Source: Streptomyces katrae (GTDB lineage: Bacteria; Actinomycetota; Actinomycetes; Streptomycetales; Streptomycetaceae). From it: a stretch of 64,000 nt of DNA. Within the stretch, counting starts at the first letter, position 1, and every line of letters starts with the position of its first letter. The notes under the pieces are model-generated. The model was not told where the DNA came from. It made no database searches and saw only the letters and a program-made list of their open reading frames with translations. The translations under genes were made by a program, and so were the position numbers. Location: contig NZ_JNZY01000001.1 in assembly GCF_000717655.1 (NCBI RefSeq), forward strand, positions 391,549 to 455,548, given 5' to 3'. Positions 16,381 to 24,898 of this stretch are shown piece after piece.

Positions 16381-17397
16381 ATGACCGTGCACTCCCAGGG
16401 AGCGGCGACCGCTCCACAGGACGCACCACCGAAGTCCGCCGGACGGCAGCAGAAGCCGCCCACCACCACCGGGACCGCTCCCTCGTCTCCGCGCCGGGGC
16501 AGAACGTCGCTCCCCTCGGGCTGGCTGCCGTACCTCCTGATCGGGCCCGCGGTCCTCAGCCTGGCCACGCTGCTGCTGTACCCGCTGGTCAAGAACGTGA
16601 TCCTGTCGTTCCAGAAGGTCGACAAGATCGAGTTCATCCAGCGGAAGACGCCCTTCAACGGGGTCGAGAACTACACCCAGCTGCTGGGCGACGCGCACTT
16701 CTGGACCGTCGTCGTACGCACCTTCGCCTTCACCGCGGCCAACGTCGCGCTGATCATGCTGATCGGCAGCCTCGTCGGCATCCTGCTGAACCGGCTCGGC
16801 AAGTGGATGCGCCTGGTCCTGTCGATGGCCCTGGTGATGGCCTGGGCCATGCCGATCGTCGCGTCCGTCACCGTCTTCCAGTGGCTGTTCGACGAGCAGT
16901 TCGGCGTCATGAACTGGGTCATGCGCACCCTCGGCTTCTCCGGCTACGAGCAGCACAACTGGTTCGAGTCCGGCTTCTCCACCCTGGTGATCGTCACCGT
17001 CCTGGTGGTCTGGGGCTCCGTCCCCTTCGTCGCCCTCAACATGTACGCCGGCCTGACCACCGTCAGCGGCGAGCTGTACGAGGCCGCGCGGATGGACGGC
17101 GCGAACGGCTGGCAGACGTTCTGGCAGGTCGTCTTCCCGAACCTCAAGCCGTTCTTCCTCGTCACCACGTTCCTCGAGGTGATCTGGGTCTTCAAGGCCT
17201 TCACCCAGGTCTACGCGATGAACCGCGGCGGCCCCGACCGCGCCTCCGAGACCCTGCCCGTCTTCGCCTTCGTCGAGGGCCAGAGCCAGGGCCACTATGC
17301 GCTCGCGGCAGCGATCTCCGTCCTGACGATCGTGATGCTCGTGATCGTCATGTCCTTCTACTTCCGCCTGATCCTGAAGCAGGAGGAGGAGCAGTGA
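16381..17397 (+). CDS. dasB: DasB, sugar ABC transporter permease
   Basis: First membrane subunit of the chitobiose importer, 338 residues. After a Pro/Ser/Thr-rich cytoplasmic leader of about 45 residues there are six transmembrane segments, starting LPYLLIGPAVLSLATLLLYP. The EAA loop that contacts the ATPase is seen as YEAARMDGANGWQTFWQVVF. I start at MTVHSQG. It ends inside the dasC start (GTGA). Confidence 0.93.
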   Translation: MTVHSQGAATAPQDAPPKSAGRQQKPPTTTGTAPSSPRRGRTSLPSGWLPYLLIGPAVLSLATLLLYPLVKNVILSFQKVDKIEFIQRKTPFNGVENYTQLLGDAHFWTVVVRTFAFTAANVALIMLIGSLVGILLNRLGKWMRLVLSMALVMAWAMPIVASVTVFQWLFDEQFGVMNWVMRTLGFSGYEQHNWFESGFSTLVIVTVLVVWGSVPFVALNMYAGLTTVSGELYEAARMDGANGWQTFWQVVFPNLKPFFLVTTFLEVIWVFKAFTQVYAMNRGGPDRASETLPVFAFVEGQSQGHYALAAAISVLTIVMLVIVMSFYFRLILKQEEEQ

Positions 17398-18296
17398 GCA
17401 CCACCACCGCGCCGAAGCCCGCACCCGCCGCGCCCCGGCACCCGAAGCCCGCACAGCAGCTGCGCACGCGCCGCCCGCTCCGCCCGGGCACGGTGGCGAA
17501 GAACCTGGGCGCCCTCGTCCTGGCCGTGGTCTTCGTCTTCCCGGTCTACTGGATGTTCTCCTCGGCCCTCAAGCCGTCCGGGCAGATCCTCTCCAAGGAC
17601 CCCGTCTTCGTCTTCACCCCGACGCTGGACAACTTCACCAAGGCCACCGGTGTCGAGCTGTTCTGGACGTACGTGACGAACAGCCTGCTCGTCACCGTCG
17701 GCGCCGTCGTCCTCGCCCTGGCCGTCGCCCTCGCCGCGAGCTTCGCCATCGCCCGCATGAAGTTCAAGGGCCGCAAAGGCCTCGTACTCGGCGTGATGAT
17801 GGCGCAGATGGCCCCCTGGGAGGTCATGGTCATCGCGATGTACATGATCGCCCGCGACGCCGACATGCTGAACAGCCTCCCGCTGCTGACCGCGATCTAC
17901 TTCGTGATGGTCCTGCCCTTCACCATCTGGACCCTGCGCGGCTTCATCGCCGCCGTCCCGGTGACGCTGGAGGAGGCCGCCCAGATCGACGGCTGCACCC
18001 GCGGCCAGGCCTTCCGCAAGGTGATCTTCCCGCTGCTGGCCCCCGGACTGATGTCCACCTCGCTCTTCGGCTTCATCACCGCCTGGAACGAGTTCGCGAT
18101 GGTCCTGATCCTCAACAAGGACAAGACCGCCCAGACCCTGCCCCTGTGGCTCACCCAGTTCCAGACCGCCTTCGGCAACGACTGGGGCGCCACCATGGCC
18201 GCGTCCTCACTGTTCGCCGTCCCGGTCCTGGTGATCTTCGTCTTCCTCCAGCGCAAGGCCGTCGGCGGCATGACCGCCGGCGCCGTGAAGGGATAA
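17394..18296 (+). CDS. dasC: DasC, sugar ABC transporter permease
   Basis: Second membrane subunit of the chitobiose importer, 300 residues, six transmembrane segments beginning LGALVLAVVFVFPVYWMFS. The EAA loop reads LEEAAQIDGCTRGQAFRKV. The GTG start at 17394 overlaps the dasB stop. No ATPase gene is present in the cluster, which is normal because Streptomyces sugar importers of this class share one ATPase. Confidence 0.93.
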   Translation: MSTTTAPKPAPAAPRHPKPAQQLRTRRPLRPGTVAKNLGALVLAVVFVFPVYWMFSSALKPSGQILSKDPVFVFTPTLDNFTKATGVELFWTYVTNSLLVTVGAVVLALAVALAASFAIARMKFKGRKGLVLGVMMAQMAPWEVMVIAMYMIARDADMLNSLPLLTAIYFVMVLPFTIWTLRGFIAAVPVTLEEAAQIDGCTRGQAFRKVIFPLLAPGLMSTSLFGFITAWNEFAMVLILNKDKTAQTLPLWLTQFQTAFGNDWGATMAASSLFAVPVLVIFVFLQRKAVGGMTAGAVKG

Positions 18297-18302
18297 CGGC
18301 CC

Positions 18303-19814
18303 ATGACTGTCCTTGCGCACCGCGTCACTGCGTCCGATGCGGACGATCAGCTCACCCGCGACGCCCTCGCGGTCCTCCAGCCCGGTTTCGAGGGCACCAC
18401 CGCCCCGGCGTGGCTGCTGCGCCGGGTCGGCGAAGGCCTCACCGCCGTCGGCCTCTTCGGCCGCAACATCGCCTCGCCCGAGCAGCTCGCCGCGCTCACC
18501 GCGCAGCTGCGCGCCGAGCGCGACGACGTCCTCGTCGCCATCGACGAGGAGGGCGGCGACGTCACCCGCCTGGAGGTCCGCGGCGGCTCGTCCTTCCCCG
18601 GCAACCTGGCCCTCGGCGCCGTCGACGACACCGCGCTGACCCGGGACGTCGCCCGTGAGCTCGGCCGGCGCCTCGCCGAGTGCGGGGTCAACCTCAACTG
18701 GGCCCCGTCCGCCGACGTCAACTCCAACCCGGACAACCCGGTCATCGGCGTGCGGTCCTTCGGCGCCGACACCCACCTCGCCGCCCGGCACACCGCCGCC
18801 TACGTCGAGGGCCTCCAGGCCGCCGGCGTCGCCGCGTGCACCAAGCACTTCCCGGGTCACGGCGACACCAACGTCGACTCGCACCACGCCCTGCCGCGCA
18901 TCGACGTGGACCTGGACACGCTGGTGGCCCGCGAGCTGGTCCCGTTCAAGGCGGCCATCGCGGCCGGCACCAAGGCCGTGATGAGCGCGCACATCCTGGT
19001 GCCCGCCCTCGACCCGACCCGACCGGCCACGCTCAGCCCGCAGATCCTGACCGGCCTGCTGCGCAAGGAGCTCGGCTACGAGGGCCTGATCGTCACCGAC
19101 GGCATGGAGATGAACGCCATCGCCGGGACGTACGGCATCGAGCGCGGCTCGGTCCTCGCCATCGCGGCCGGCGCCGACGCGATCTGCGTGGGCGGCGGGC
19201 TCGCCGACGAGGCCACCGTGCTCCGGCTCCGCGACGCGCTGGTCGCGGCCGTACGGGACGGTGCGCTCCCGGCGGAGCGGCTCGCCGACGCCGCTGCCCG
19301 GGTACGGGCGCTGGCCGCATGGACCCGGCACGCCCGGGCCGCCGCCGCGCCGGGCGCGCCGCAGGAGGGGAGCGCGCCCGGCATCGGCCTGGCGGCGGCC
19401 CGCCGCGCTTTGGTCGTGTCCGGCACCGCCGCTCCCGTGTCTGCCGCCCCGTACGTCGCCACGCTCGCGCCCGTCGCGAACATCGCGGTGGGGGACGAGA
19501 CCCCGTGGGGCGTGGCCGCCGAACTGGCTGCGCTGGTACCGGGGACGGGGTCCGGGGTGTTCCCGGAGGGCGCCACGGCCACGGACATCCTGGCGGCGGC
19601 GGGCGGACGCACCGTCGTGGCGGTGGTCCGCGACGCGCACCGCCACCCGTGGATGGCGCAGGCCCTGGACGGGCTGGTCGCTGCGCGGCCGGACACGGTC
19701 GTGGTGGAGATGGGCGTACCGCAGGCTGCGCCGCGGGGTGCGCTGCACATCGCAACGCACGGCGCTTCCCGGGTCTGCGGTGCCGCTGCCGCGGAGATCA
19801 TCGCGGGGGCCTAG
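18303..19814 (+). CDS. dasD: GH3 beta-N-acetylhexosaminidase (DasD-like)
   Basis: A 503-residue cytoplasmic glycoside hydrolase family 3 enzyme, expected to cleave imported chitobiose to GlcNAc. The bacterial NagZ-type loop is present (KHFPGHGDTNVDSHHALP, residues 181-198, with the catalytic His in DSH), and the nucleophile Asp266 lies in IVTDGMEM. There is no signal peptide. It starts 6 nt after dasC and so belongs to the das operon. I recall dasD for the S. coelicolor counterpart, so the symbol is probable rather than certain. The C-terminal 180 residues resemble the accessory domain of longer GH3 enzymes. Confidence 0.88.
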   Translation: MTVLAHRVTASDADDQLTRDALAVLQPGFEGTTAPAWLLRRVGEGLTAVGLFGRNIASPEQLAALTAQLRAERDDVLVAIDEEGGDVTRLEVRGGSSFPGNLALGAVDDTALTRDVARELGRRLAECGVNLNWAPSADVNSNPDNPVIGVRSFGADTHLAARHTAAYVEGLQAAGVAACTKHFPGHGDTNVDSHHALPRIDVDLDTLVARELVPFKAAIAAGTKAVMSAHILVPALDPTRPATLSPQILTGLLRKELGYEGLIVTDGMEMNAIAGTYGIERGSVLAIAAGADAICVGGGLADEATVLRLRDALVAAVRDGALPAERLADAAARVRALAAWTRHARAAAAPGAPQEGSAPGIGLAAARRALVVSGTAAPVSAAPYVATLAPVANIAVGDETPWGVAAELAALVPGTGSGVFPEGATATDILAAAGGRTVVAVVRDAHRHPWMAQALDGLVAARPDTVVVEMGVPQAAPRGALHIATHGASRVCGAAAAEIIAGA

Positions 19815-19876
19815 CCCCGGTTCCGGAAGGGGCGGGGTGGGGAAAGTTCCGCGCAGCGGCCACCGTGCGGTGACAA

Positions 19877-19915
19877 CGAAGGGCCGGGCCCCCTGGACGG
19901 GAGCCCGGCCCTTCG
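19877..19915. terminator. Bidirectional terminator between dasD and nagB
   Basis: A perfect 13-bp stem, CGAAGGGCCGGGC (19877-19889) with its complement at 19903-19915, between convergent genes. Confidence 0.85.
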
Positions 19916-19936
19916 TGCGCGTGGGGGAGGTGCCGC

Positions 19937-20722
19937 CTAAAGCCCCTGCCACGCGGGCTTGTTGGCGTAGGCGTGGCGGAAGTAGTCCGCCAGCTTCAGC
20001 TTGGACGCCGCGGCCTCGTCCACGACCACCGTCGCATGCCGGTGCAGCTGCAGTGCGGACGCCGGGACCAGCGCCGACAACGGCCCCTCGACGGTCTGGG
20101 CGACGGCCTCCGCCTTGCCCTCGCCGGTGGCGAGCAGGACCAGGTGGCGGGCGTCCAGGATCGTGCCGATGCCCTGGGTGATGACGTGGTGCGGGACCTG
20201 GGCCATGTCGTCGTCGAAGAAGCGCGCGTTGTCGACCCGCGTCTGCTCCGTCAGCGTCTTGATGCGGGTGCGGGAGGCCAGCGAGGAGCAGGGCTCGTTG
20301 AAGCCGATGTGACCGTCGGTGCCGATGCCGAGCAGTTGGAGGTCCACGCCGCCGGCCTGCGCCAGCGCGCGGTCGTACGCCTCGCACGCCGCTACGACGT
20401 CCGCCGCGGAGCCGTCGGGGCCCATGAAGGCGGCCTCGGACAGGCCGAGCGGCTCGACGACCTCGCGGAGCACGACGGCACGGTACGACTCCGGGTGCCC
20501 GGCCGGCAGGCCGACGTACTCGTCGAGCTGGCAGATGCGGGCCCGGGAGGCGTCGACCTCGCCGGCCTTCACCTTGGCGGCCAGGGCTTCGTAGACGGGC
20601 AGCGGGGTGGAGCCGGTCGCCACGCCGAGCAGGGCGTCGGGCTTGCGCCGGACCAGGGCGGCCATGGCCTCCGCGATGAGCTCGCCGCCTGCCTTGGCGT
20701 CCGGGACGATGACAACTTCCAC
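19937..20722 (-). CDS. nagB: Glucosamine-6-phosphate deaminase
   Basis: Converts glucosamine-6-phosphate to fructose-6-phosphate and ammonia, the step that feeds amino sugars into glycolysis. The 261-residue protein has GVATGSTPLPVYEAL (phosphate loop), LDEYVGLP (catalytic Asp), and GIGTDGHIGFNEPCSSL. It also removes the DasR ligand glucosamine-6-phosphate, closing a feedback loop. A dre site lies directly upstream (20752-20767), as in S. coelicolor. Confidence 0.96.
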   Translation of the reverse strand: MEVVIVPDAKAGGELIAEAMAALVRRKPDALLGVATGSTPLPVYEALAAKVKAGEVDASRARICQLDEYVGLPAGHPESYRAVVLREVVEPLGLSEAAFMGPDGSAADVVAACEAYDRALAQAGGVDLQLLGIGTDGHIGFNEPCSSLASRTRIKTLTEQTRVDNARFFDDDMAQVPHHVITQGIGTILDARHLVLLATGEGKAEAVAQTVEGPLSALVPASALQLHRHATVVVDEAAASKLKLADYFRHAYANKPAWQGL

Positions 20723-20751
20723 GCGGGGCCTGCCGATCTGGAGTGGGACGG

Positions 20752-20767
20752 TGTGGTATAGACCAAT
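20752..20767. promoter_or_regulatory. dre site (DasR operator) upstream of nagB
   Basis: On the minus strand ATTGGTCTATACCACA agrees with the DasR consensus at 13 of 16 positions. It ends 30 bp before the nagB start, overlapping the likely promoter. Confidence 0.85.
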
Positions 20768-20860
20768 CTAGCAGAGCCGGGCCCGCCCCAGGCCGGCCTC
20801 CGCCCACTCCCCTCCCTCCCATGGTGATCCGATTCCCCGCCCCCGGCCTGTCGGCTCCGC

Positions 20861-21622
20861 TCAGAGCAGCGCGAGCTGCAGCCCGCCGGTGGCGTCCAGG
20901 TGCTGACCGGTCACCCAGCGGGAGTCCGCCGAGGCCAGGAACGCCACCACGTCGGCGACTTCACCGGCCGTGCCCACCCGCCCGAAGACCGAGCGCGAAG
21001 ACGCGTGCGCCCGCGCCGCCGGGTCCGCCAGCCAGGCCGCGTTGAGGTCGGTGTCCGTGATGCCGGGGCCCACCGAGTTCACGGTGATCCCGCGCGGGGC
21101 CAGCTCGGCCGCCAGGGACCGGGTCAGCGCGTTCACCGCGCCCTTGGCCGTGATCGTGGCCAGGATCGCGGGCAGGGCGATCTCCGGGGTGCCGGTCACG
21201 TTGACGATCCGGCCCCCGTCCCGCAGCCGCGCCAGCCCGTGCCTGATCACGAAGAACGGCGCCTTCGCGTTGAGCGCGTGCACCCGGTCGTACGTCTCCT
21301 CGTCGGTGTCCGCGATGCCGGCGAACGTGGCGGCGCCCGCGTTGTTCACCAGGATGTCGACGGCGTCGGTGTGCAGCGGGTGCGCCTCGTACGCCGCCCA
21401 CAGGGCCTGCGCGTCACCCGGAACGCCGAGCTCGGCCCCGATCGCGAACGCCCGTCCGCCGGCGGCCCCGATGGCCGCGACCGTTTCCCTCGCCGCCTCC
21501 TCGTTCCGCCCGTAGTGCACGGCGACCAGTGCCCCGTCCCGGGCCAGCCGCTCCGCCACCGCCCGCCCGATGCCCCGGCTGCCGCCCGTGACCAGTGCCG
21601 TCTTCCCCTTGAGCACGCCCAT
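20861..21622 (-). CDS. Short-chain dehydrogenase/reductase, catalytic Tyr replaced
   Basis: A 253-residue SDR-fold protein. The cofactor motif TGGSRGIGRAVAERL and the NNAGAATFAGI motif are intact, so NAD(P) binding is likely. The usual YxxxK motif, however, reads TITAK-G (residues around 160): Lys is kept but the Tyr position is Thr, and the catalytic Ser position reads VTGTPE. The reductase chemistry may therefore be lost or altered. It is divergent from a TetR-family gene with two small palindromes between them, a classic regulator-target pair. Confidence 0.85.
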   Translation of the reverse strand: MGVLKGKTALVTGGSRGIGRAVAERLARDGALVAVHYGRNEEAARETVAAIGAAGGRAFAIGAELGVPGDAQALWAAYEAHPLHTDAVDILVNNAGAATFAGIADTDEETYDRVHALNAKAPFFVIRHGLARLRDGGRIVNVTGTPEIALPAILATITAKGAVNALTRSLAAELAPRGITVNSVGPGITDTDLNAAWLADPAARAHASSRSVFGRVGTAGEVADVVAFLASADSRWVTGQHLDATGGLQLALL

Positions 21623-21646
21623 GACGCGCCCCCCTTCAGAATTTGA

Positions 21647-21696
21647 TAGCGGTCGCTACAGAAAGGGACCGTACCAGATTCCATAACGCCCGCTAT
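21647..21696. promoter_or_regulatory. Paired palindromes between SDR and TetR genes
   Basis: TAGCGGTCGCTA (21647-21658, arms TAGCG/CGCTA) and ATAACGCCCGCTAT (21683-21696, imperfect) lie in the 85-bp divergent promoter region. Both share the TAGCGG/CGCTA element, GATAGCGGTCGCTAC and its relative, as expected of TetR operators. Assignment to the adjacent TetR protein is by position. Confidence 0.6.
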
Positions 21697-21707
21697 AGAA
21701 TGAGCGC

Positions 21708-22301
21708 ATGGTGACCGGACAGCGCGGCAGGCCCCGCTCCTTCGACCGCGGCGCCGCCCTCGACAAGGCGATGCTCGCTTTCTGGGAGCGTGGCTACGAG
21801 GCGACCTCGATCTCCGACCTGACCGCCTCGCTCGGCATCAGCGCGCCCAGCCTGTACGCCGCCTTCGGCGACAAGCGCAAGCTGTTCGACGAGGTCGTGG
21901 TGGTCTACGGCGGCCGCTACGCCGACTTCGCGGGCGCCGCCCTGGCCGAGGAGCCCACCGCCCGGGCCGGCCTGCGGCGCGTTCTGCGCGAGGCGGCCGA
22001 GATCTATACCGACCCGGCCCACCCGCCGGGCTGCCTGGTGCTCAGCGCGGCCGTCAACACCACCTCGCAGGAGGTGGCCCAGGCCCTGCGTGAGCGCCGC
22101 AACGCCAACCTGGAGATGTTCGAGCGGAGGATCCGGGCGGACGTCGCCTCCGGCGCACTGTCTGCCGGCACGGACGCGCAGGCGCTGGCCCGCTACGCGC
22201 TGGCGGTACTCGTGGGGATGTCCCAGCAGTCGCGCGACGGGGCGAGCCGGGAAGAACTGGAAGCGGTGGCGGAACTGGCGATGGGGGCCTGGCCGCAGTA
22301 G
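21708..22301 (+). CDS. TetR/AcrR-family transcriptional repressor
   Basis: A 197-residue repressor. The N-terminal HTH is typical ([40 protein letters not shown]), followed by a helical ligand domain with [14 protein letters not shown], a Cys-containing motif common in the AcrR subgroup that controls SDR genes. It is divergent from the SDR gene and probably represses it and itself. Confidence 0.9.
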   Translation: MVTGQRGRPRSFDRGAALDKAMLAFWERGYEATSISDLTASLGISAPSLYAAFGDKRKLFDEVVVVYGGRYADFAGAALAEEPTARAGLRRVLREAAEIYTDPAHPPGCLVLSAAVNTTSQEVAQALRERRNANLEMFERRIRADVASGALSAGTDAQALARYALAVLVGMSQQSRDGASREELEAVAELAMGAWPQ

Positions 22302-22702
22302 GCGGCCGCGGTGGGCGGCCGAACACGCCCCGCGGGTTCCGCCCCGAAAGGAATTCCGCTCAGAAATTCCTCTGGGCCACGGTGCCGGGACGGGACCCTC
22401 AGCCCGCCCGGCACCGTAGCCCGGAGTACTTACGGCCACAGGGTGTGCGGTTCCCGGCGGCCGGTGGGAGGTGCCTGCGCAATCAGGGCAGAGCGCGCGG
22501 CTTACCTCGATCCGTCCTCCTGTGCGGGGAGGGCGGAAGCTTACGTCAATTGTGGACTAGACCATTCTGTTCTGTCCATCCAATGTCGGGCTCTGCCATC
22601 CCGTCACTTCCTCCAACAGTACGCGGACGGAGCCCCTCCTGGATACTCCTGAGTAGTCGCCGTGGGGAAAGTCATGGCCCCTACCCGGGGTACGCTCGCC
22701 CC
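22302..22702. other. 400-bp gene-free region upstream of the histidine kinase
   Basis: No credible coding frame. A hairpin-like stretch lies near 22340-22370 (GGAATTCC-type repeats AAAGGAATTCC and AGAAATTCCTC). The clearest element is the dre-like site at 22551-22566, listed separately. The region probably carries a long leader and promoter for the kinase gene. Confidence 0.5.
22551..22566. promoter_or_regulatory. dre-like site upstream of the histidine kinase gene
   Basis: TGTGGACTAGACCATT agrees with AGTGGTCTAGACCACT at 13 of 16 positions and keeps the CTAGACCA half perfectly. It lies about 137 bp before the kinase start. Suggests that DasR may also control this sensor kinase. Confidence 0.55.
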
Positions 22703-24181
22703 GTGCCCTCCATGAACGACCTCGTACGCCAGCACACCGCTCTCAGTGAAACCGACCTGGAGTGGCTCCACCTGCTGGTCTCGGAGTGGCAGCTGCTCTC
22801 CGACCTCTCCTTCGCCGACCTCGTGCTGTGGGTTCCCACCCTCGACGGCACCCGGTACGTCTCGGTCGCGCAGATGCGCCCCAACACGGGCCCCACCTCG
22901 TACCAGGACGACATGGTCGGCCACCTGGTGCCGCGCGGCCGCCGCCCGCTGCTGGACGCCGCGCTCGACGAGGGCCGGATCGTGCGCGAGGGCGACCCGG
23001 AGTGGCGCGAGGAGGTGCCCGTCCGCGTCGAGTCCATCCCGGTGCGCCGCGAGGGCCGGGTACTCGGAGTGATCGCCCGGAACACCAACCTGCTCACTGT
23101 GCGTACACCCAGCCGGCTGGAGCTCACCTATCTCCAGTCCGCCTCGGACCTGGCCCAGATGATCGCCGCCGGAACCTTCCCGTACCCCGGCCAGCAGGTG
23201 GACATGGACGCCTCCCCGCGGGCGGGCGACGGCCTGATCCGGCTCGACGCCGACGGCGTGGTCACCTACGCCTCCCCCAACGCGCTCTCCGCCTACCACC
23301 GGCTCGGCCTCGCCGCCGACCTCGTCGGCCAGCACCTCGGCACCACCACCGCCGAACTCGCCCCCTCCCGCGGCCCCGTGGACGAGGCGATCGTCAAGCT
23401 CGCCAGCGGCTGGGCCCCGCGCGAGACCGAGATCGAGGGCAACAGCGGGGTCATCCAGCTGCGCGCCATCCCGCTCAAGCCCAAGGGCACCCGGATCGGC
23501 TCCCTCGTCCTGTGCCGGGACGTCACGGAACTGCGCCGTCGCGAACGCGAATTGATCACCAAGGACGCGACCATCCGGGAGATCCACCACCGGGTGAAGA
23601 ACAACCTGCAGACCGTGGCCGCGCTGCTGCGGCTGCAGGCCCGACGGATGGATTCCGAGGGCGGCCGCGAGGCGCTCAACGAGGCCGTGCGCCGTGTCGG
23701 TTCGATCGCGATCGTGCACGAGACGCTCTCTCAGAACCTGGACGAGCGCGTCGAGTTCGACGAAATCGCCGACCGCGTCATCGCGATGGTCGCCGAGATC
23801 CCGCCGGGCAAGGTGGAATGCCGGCGTACCGGCCGGTTCGGGATCCTGGACGCGGAGGTCGCCACCCCGCTGTCGATGGTGCTGACCGAGATCCTCCAGA
23901 ACGCCCTGGAGCACGCCTTCACCCAGGGAGAGGGCGGCCGGGTGGAGGTGTCCGCGACCCGCACCGGCACCGGCCGCACCGACGGCCGGCTGCTGATCAC
24001 GGTGCTCGACGACGGCTCCGGTCTGCCCGAGGGCTTCGACCCGCAGCGTGCCGGCAACCTCGGGCTGCAGATCGTACGGACCCTCGTGGAGGGCGAGCTC
24101 GGCGGCACGTTCGACATGCTCCGGGCCGAGCCGCGCGGCACCAAGGTCGTCCTCGACGTGCCGGTCAGCCCGCAGAAGTAG
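22703..24181 (+). CDS. PdtaS-like sensor histidine kinase (GAF-PAS-HisKA_2)
   Basis: A 492-residue soluble histidine kinase. Residues 1-160 form a GAF-like N-terminal domain, 170-285 a PAS domain (DGLIRLDADGVVTYASPNAL), and the C-terminal half a HisKA_2/HATPase module with the H-box EIHHRVKNNLQTVAALLRL around residue 294 and the N-box EILQNALEHAF. This architecture matches mycobacterial PdtaS, which pairs with the antiterminator-type response regulator PdtaR; no response regulator gene is adjacent here. There are no membrane segments. Start: GTG 22703 (VPSMNDLVRQ) or ATG 22712. Confidence 0.9.
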   Translation: MPSMNDLVRQHTALSETDLEWLHLLVSEWQLLSDLSFADLVLWVPTLDGTRYVSVAQMRPNTGPTSYQDDMVGHLVPRGRRPLLDAALDEGRIVREGDPEWREEVPVRVESIPVRREGRVLGVIARNTNLLTVRTPSRLELTYLQSASDLAQMIAAGTFPYPGQQVDMDASPRAGDGLIRLDADGVVTYASPNALSAYHRLGLAADLVGQHLGTTTAELAPSRGPVDEAIVKLASGWAPRETEIEGNSGVIQLRAIPLKPKGTRIGSLVLCRDVTELRRRERELITKDATIREIHHRVKNNLQTVAALLRLQARRMDSEGGREALNEAVRRVGSIAIVHETLSQNLDERVEFDEIADRVIAMVAEIPPGKVECRRTGRFGILDAEVATPLSMVLTEILQNALEHAFTQGEGGRVEVSATRTGTGRTDGRLLITVLDDGSGLPEGFDPQRAGNLGLQIVRTLVEGELGGTFDMLRAEPRGTKVVLDVPVSPQK

Positions 24182-24216
24182 TCACGCTGTGTGACGGGTC
24201 GTGCCCCGGACAGCAC

Positions 24217-24252
24217 TGAGCCCCGGACCGAAGGTTCTCGGTCCGGGGCTCA
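24217..24252. terminator. Bidirectional terminator between kinase gene and wblE
   Basis: A perfect 15-bp stem, TGAGCCCCGGACCGA (24217-24231) with its complement at 24238-24252 and a 6-nt loop, between convergent genes. Confidence 0.9.
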
Positions 24253-24318
24253 AGAGCACGTTGCTGAGCGCTTGTCAGTTGTTGCTACGCGCTGCGGCTC
24301 GAGGCTCGAAAGTCAATG

Positions 24319-24576
24319 TCAGGCGGTGGCGTTGCGCGCCCGATTGCGAGCGGCGCGGCGCTTCATCGCGCGGCGCTCGTCCTCGCTGAGACCGCCCCAG
24401 ACGCCGGAGTCCTGACCGGACTCGAGCGCCCACTGCAGGCACTGCTCCATGACGGGGCAGCGGCGGCAGACGGCCTTGGCTTCCTCGATCTGCAGCAGCG
24501 CAGGACCGGTGTTGCCGATGGGGAAGAAGAGTTCCGGGTCTTCCTCGCGGCAAACGGCGTTGTGACGCCAGTCCAT
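24319..24576 (-). CDS. wblE: WhiB-like iron-sulfur regulator WblE
   Basis: An 85-residue WhiB-family protein that binds a [4Fe-4S] cluster and acts with the primary sigma factor. The four Cys ligands are C9, C37, C40 and C46 (AVCREE, AVCRRCPVMEQC), followed by the G-V/I-W-G-G turn (SGVWGGLSEDERR) and a basic C-terminal tail that contacts DNA. The sequence matches Streptomyces WblE, the counterpart of mycobacterial WhiB1. I start at MDWRHNAVC behind AAGGAGATGG; an upstream in-frame ATG at 24633 would add 19 non-conserved residues. Confidence 0.94.
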   Translation of the reverse strand: MDWRHNAVCREEDPELFFPIGNTGPALLQIEEAKAVCRRCPVMEQCLQWALESGQDSGVWGGLSEDERRAMKRRAARNRARNATA

Positions 24577-24898
24577 GGCTGCTCCATCTCCTTGTATTGC
24601 GGGCAGGTTGCTTGTGAATGTGAACGCTTTCACGAATCCCCCCGTGAGGGAAGGGCGACCAGCCGGTTTCCTGGAAGGTCAGTCAGGGACTCGTGGAGGG
24701 GTTCTGGCGGTCTGTGTGGGTGCCGGGTTCTGCGGGCTGTCCCGATCGCCATGAAGAGATTCGCAAACCTCGGACGGGGATACAACCCCTTCCGGAAAGT
24801 TTTTTTTGATTCGTCGGTGTCTACTAGGTCACAGCCCTACATCGTGAGGGTGGACCGGCGTGTAAACGTTCGAGTGAAAGGACTTTAGGCCCTTCCAC
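24577..24898. other. wblE leader and promoter region
   Basis: A 322-bp gene-free region. It contains a palindromic element GTGAA-N4-TTCAC (24620-24633) 44 bp before the wblE start. A run of eight T at 24800-24807 lies after an AACCCCTTCC stretch. On the minus strand this places an A-tract upstream of CCGGAAGGGGTTGTATCC, a plausible UP-element-like sequence before the promoter. No transcription start can be fixed. Confidence 0.4.

Noticed and set aside
24760..24810. Possible SigR-type promoter before wblE (GGAAG ... GTT on the minus strand)
   Set aside because: The -35 deviates from GGAAT and the spacer is about 20 bp, outside the usual 18-19; too weak to claim.
24316..24888. 190-codon plus-strand frame over wblE and its leader
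   Set aside because: Overlaps wblE antisense and the rest has no family; start without ribosome binding site.
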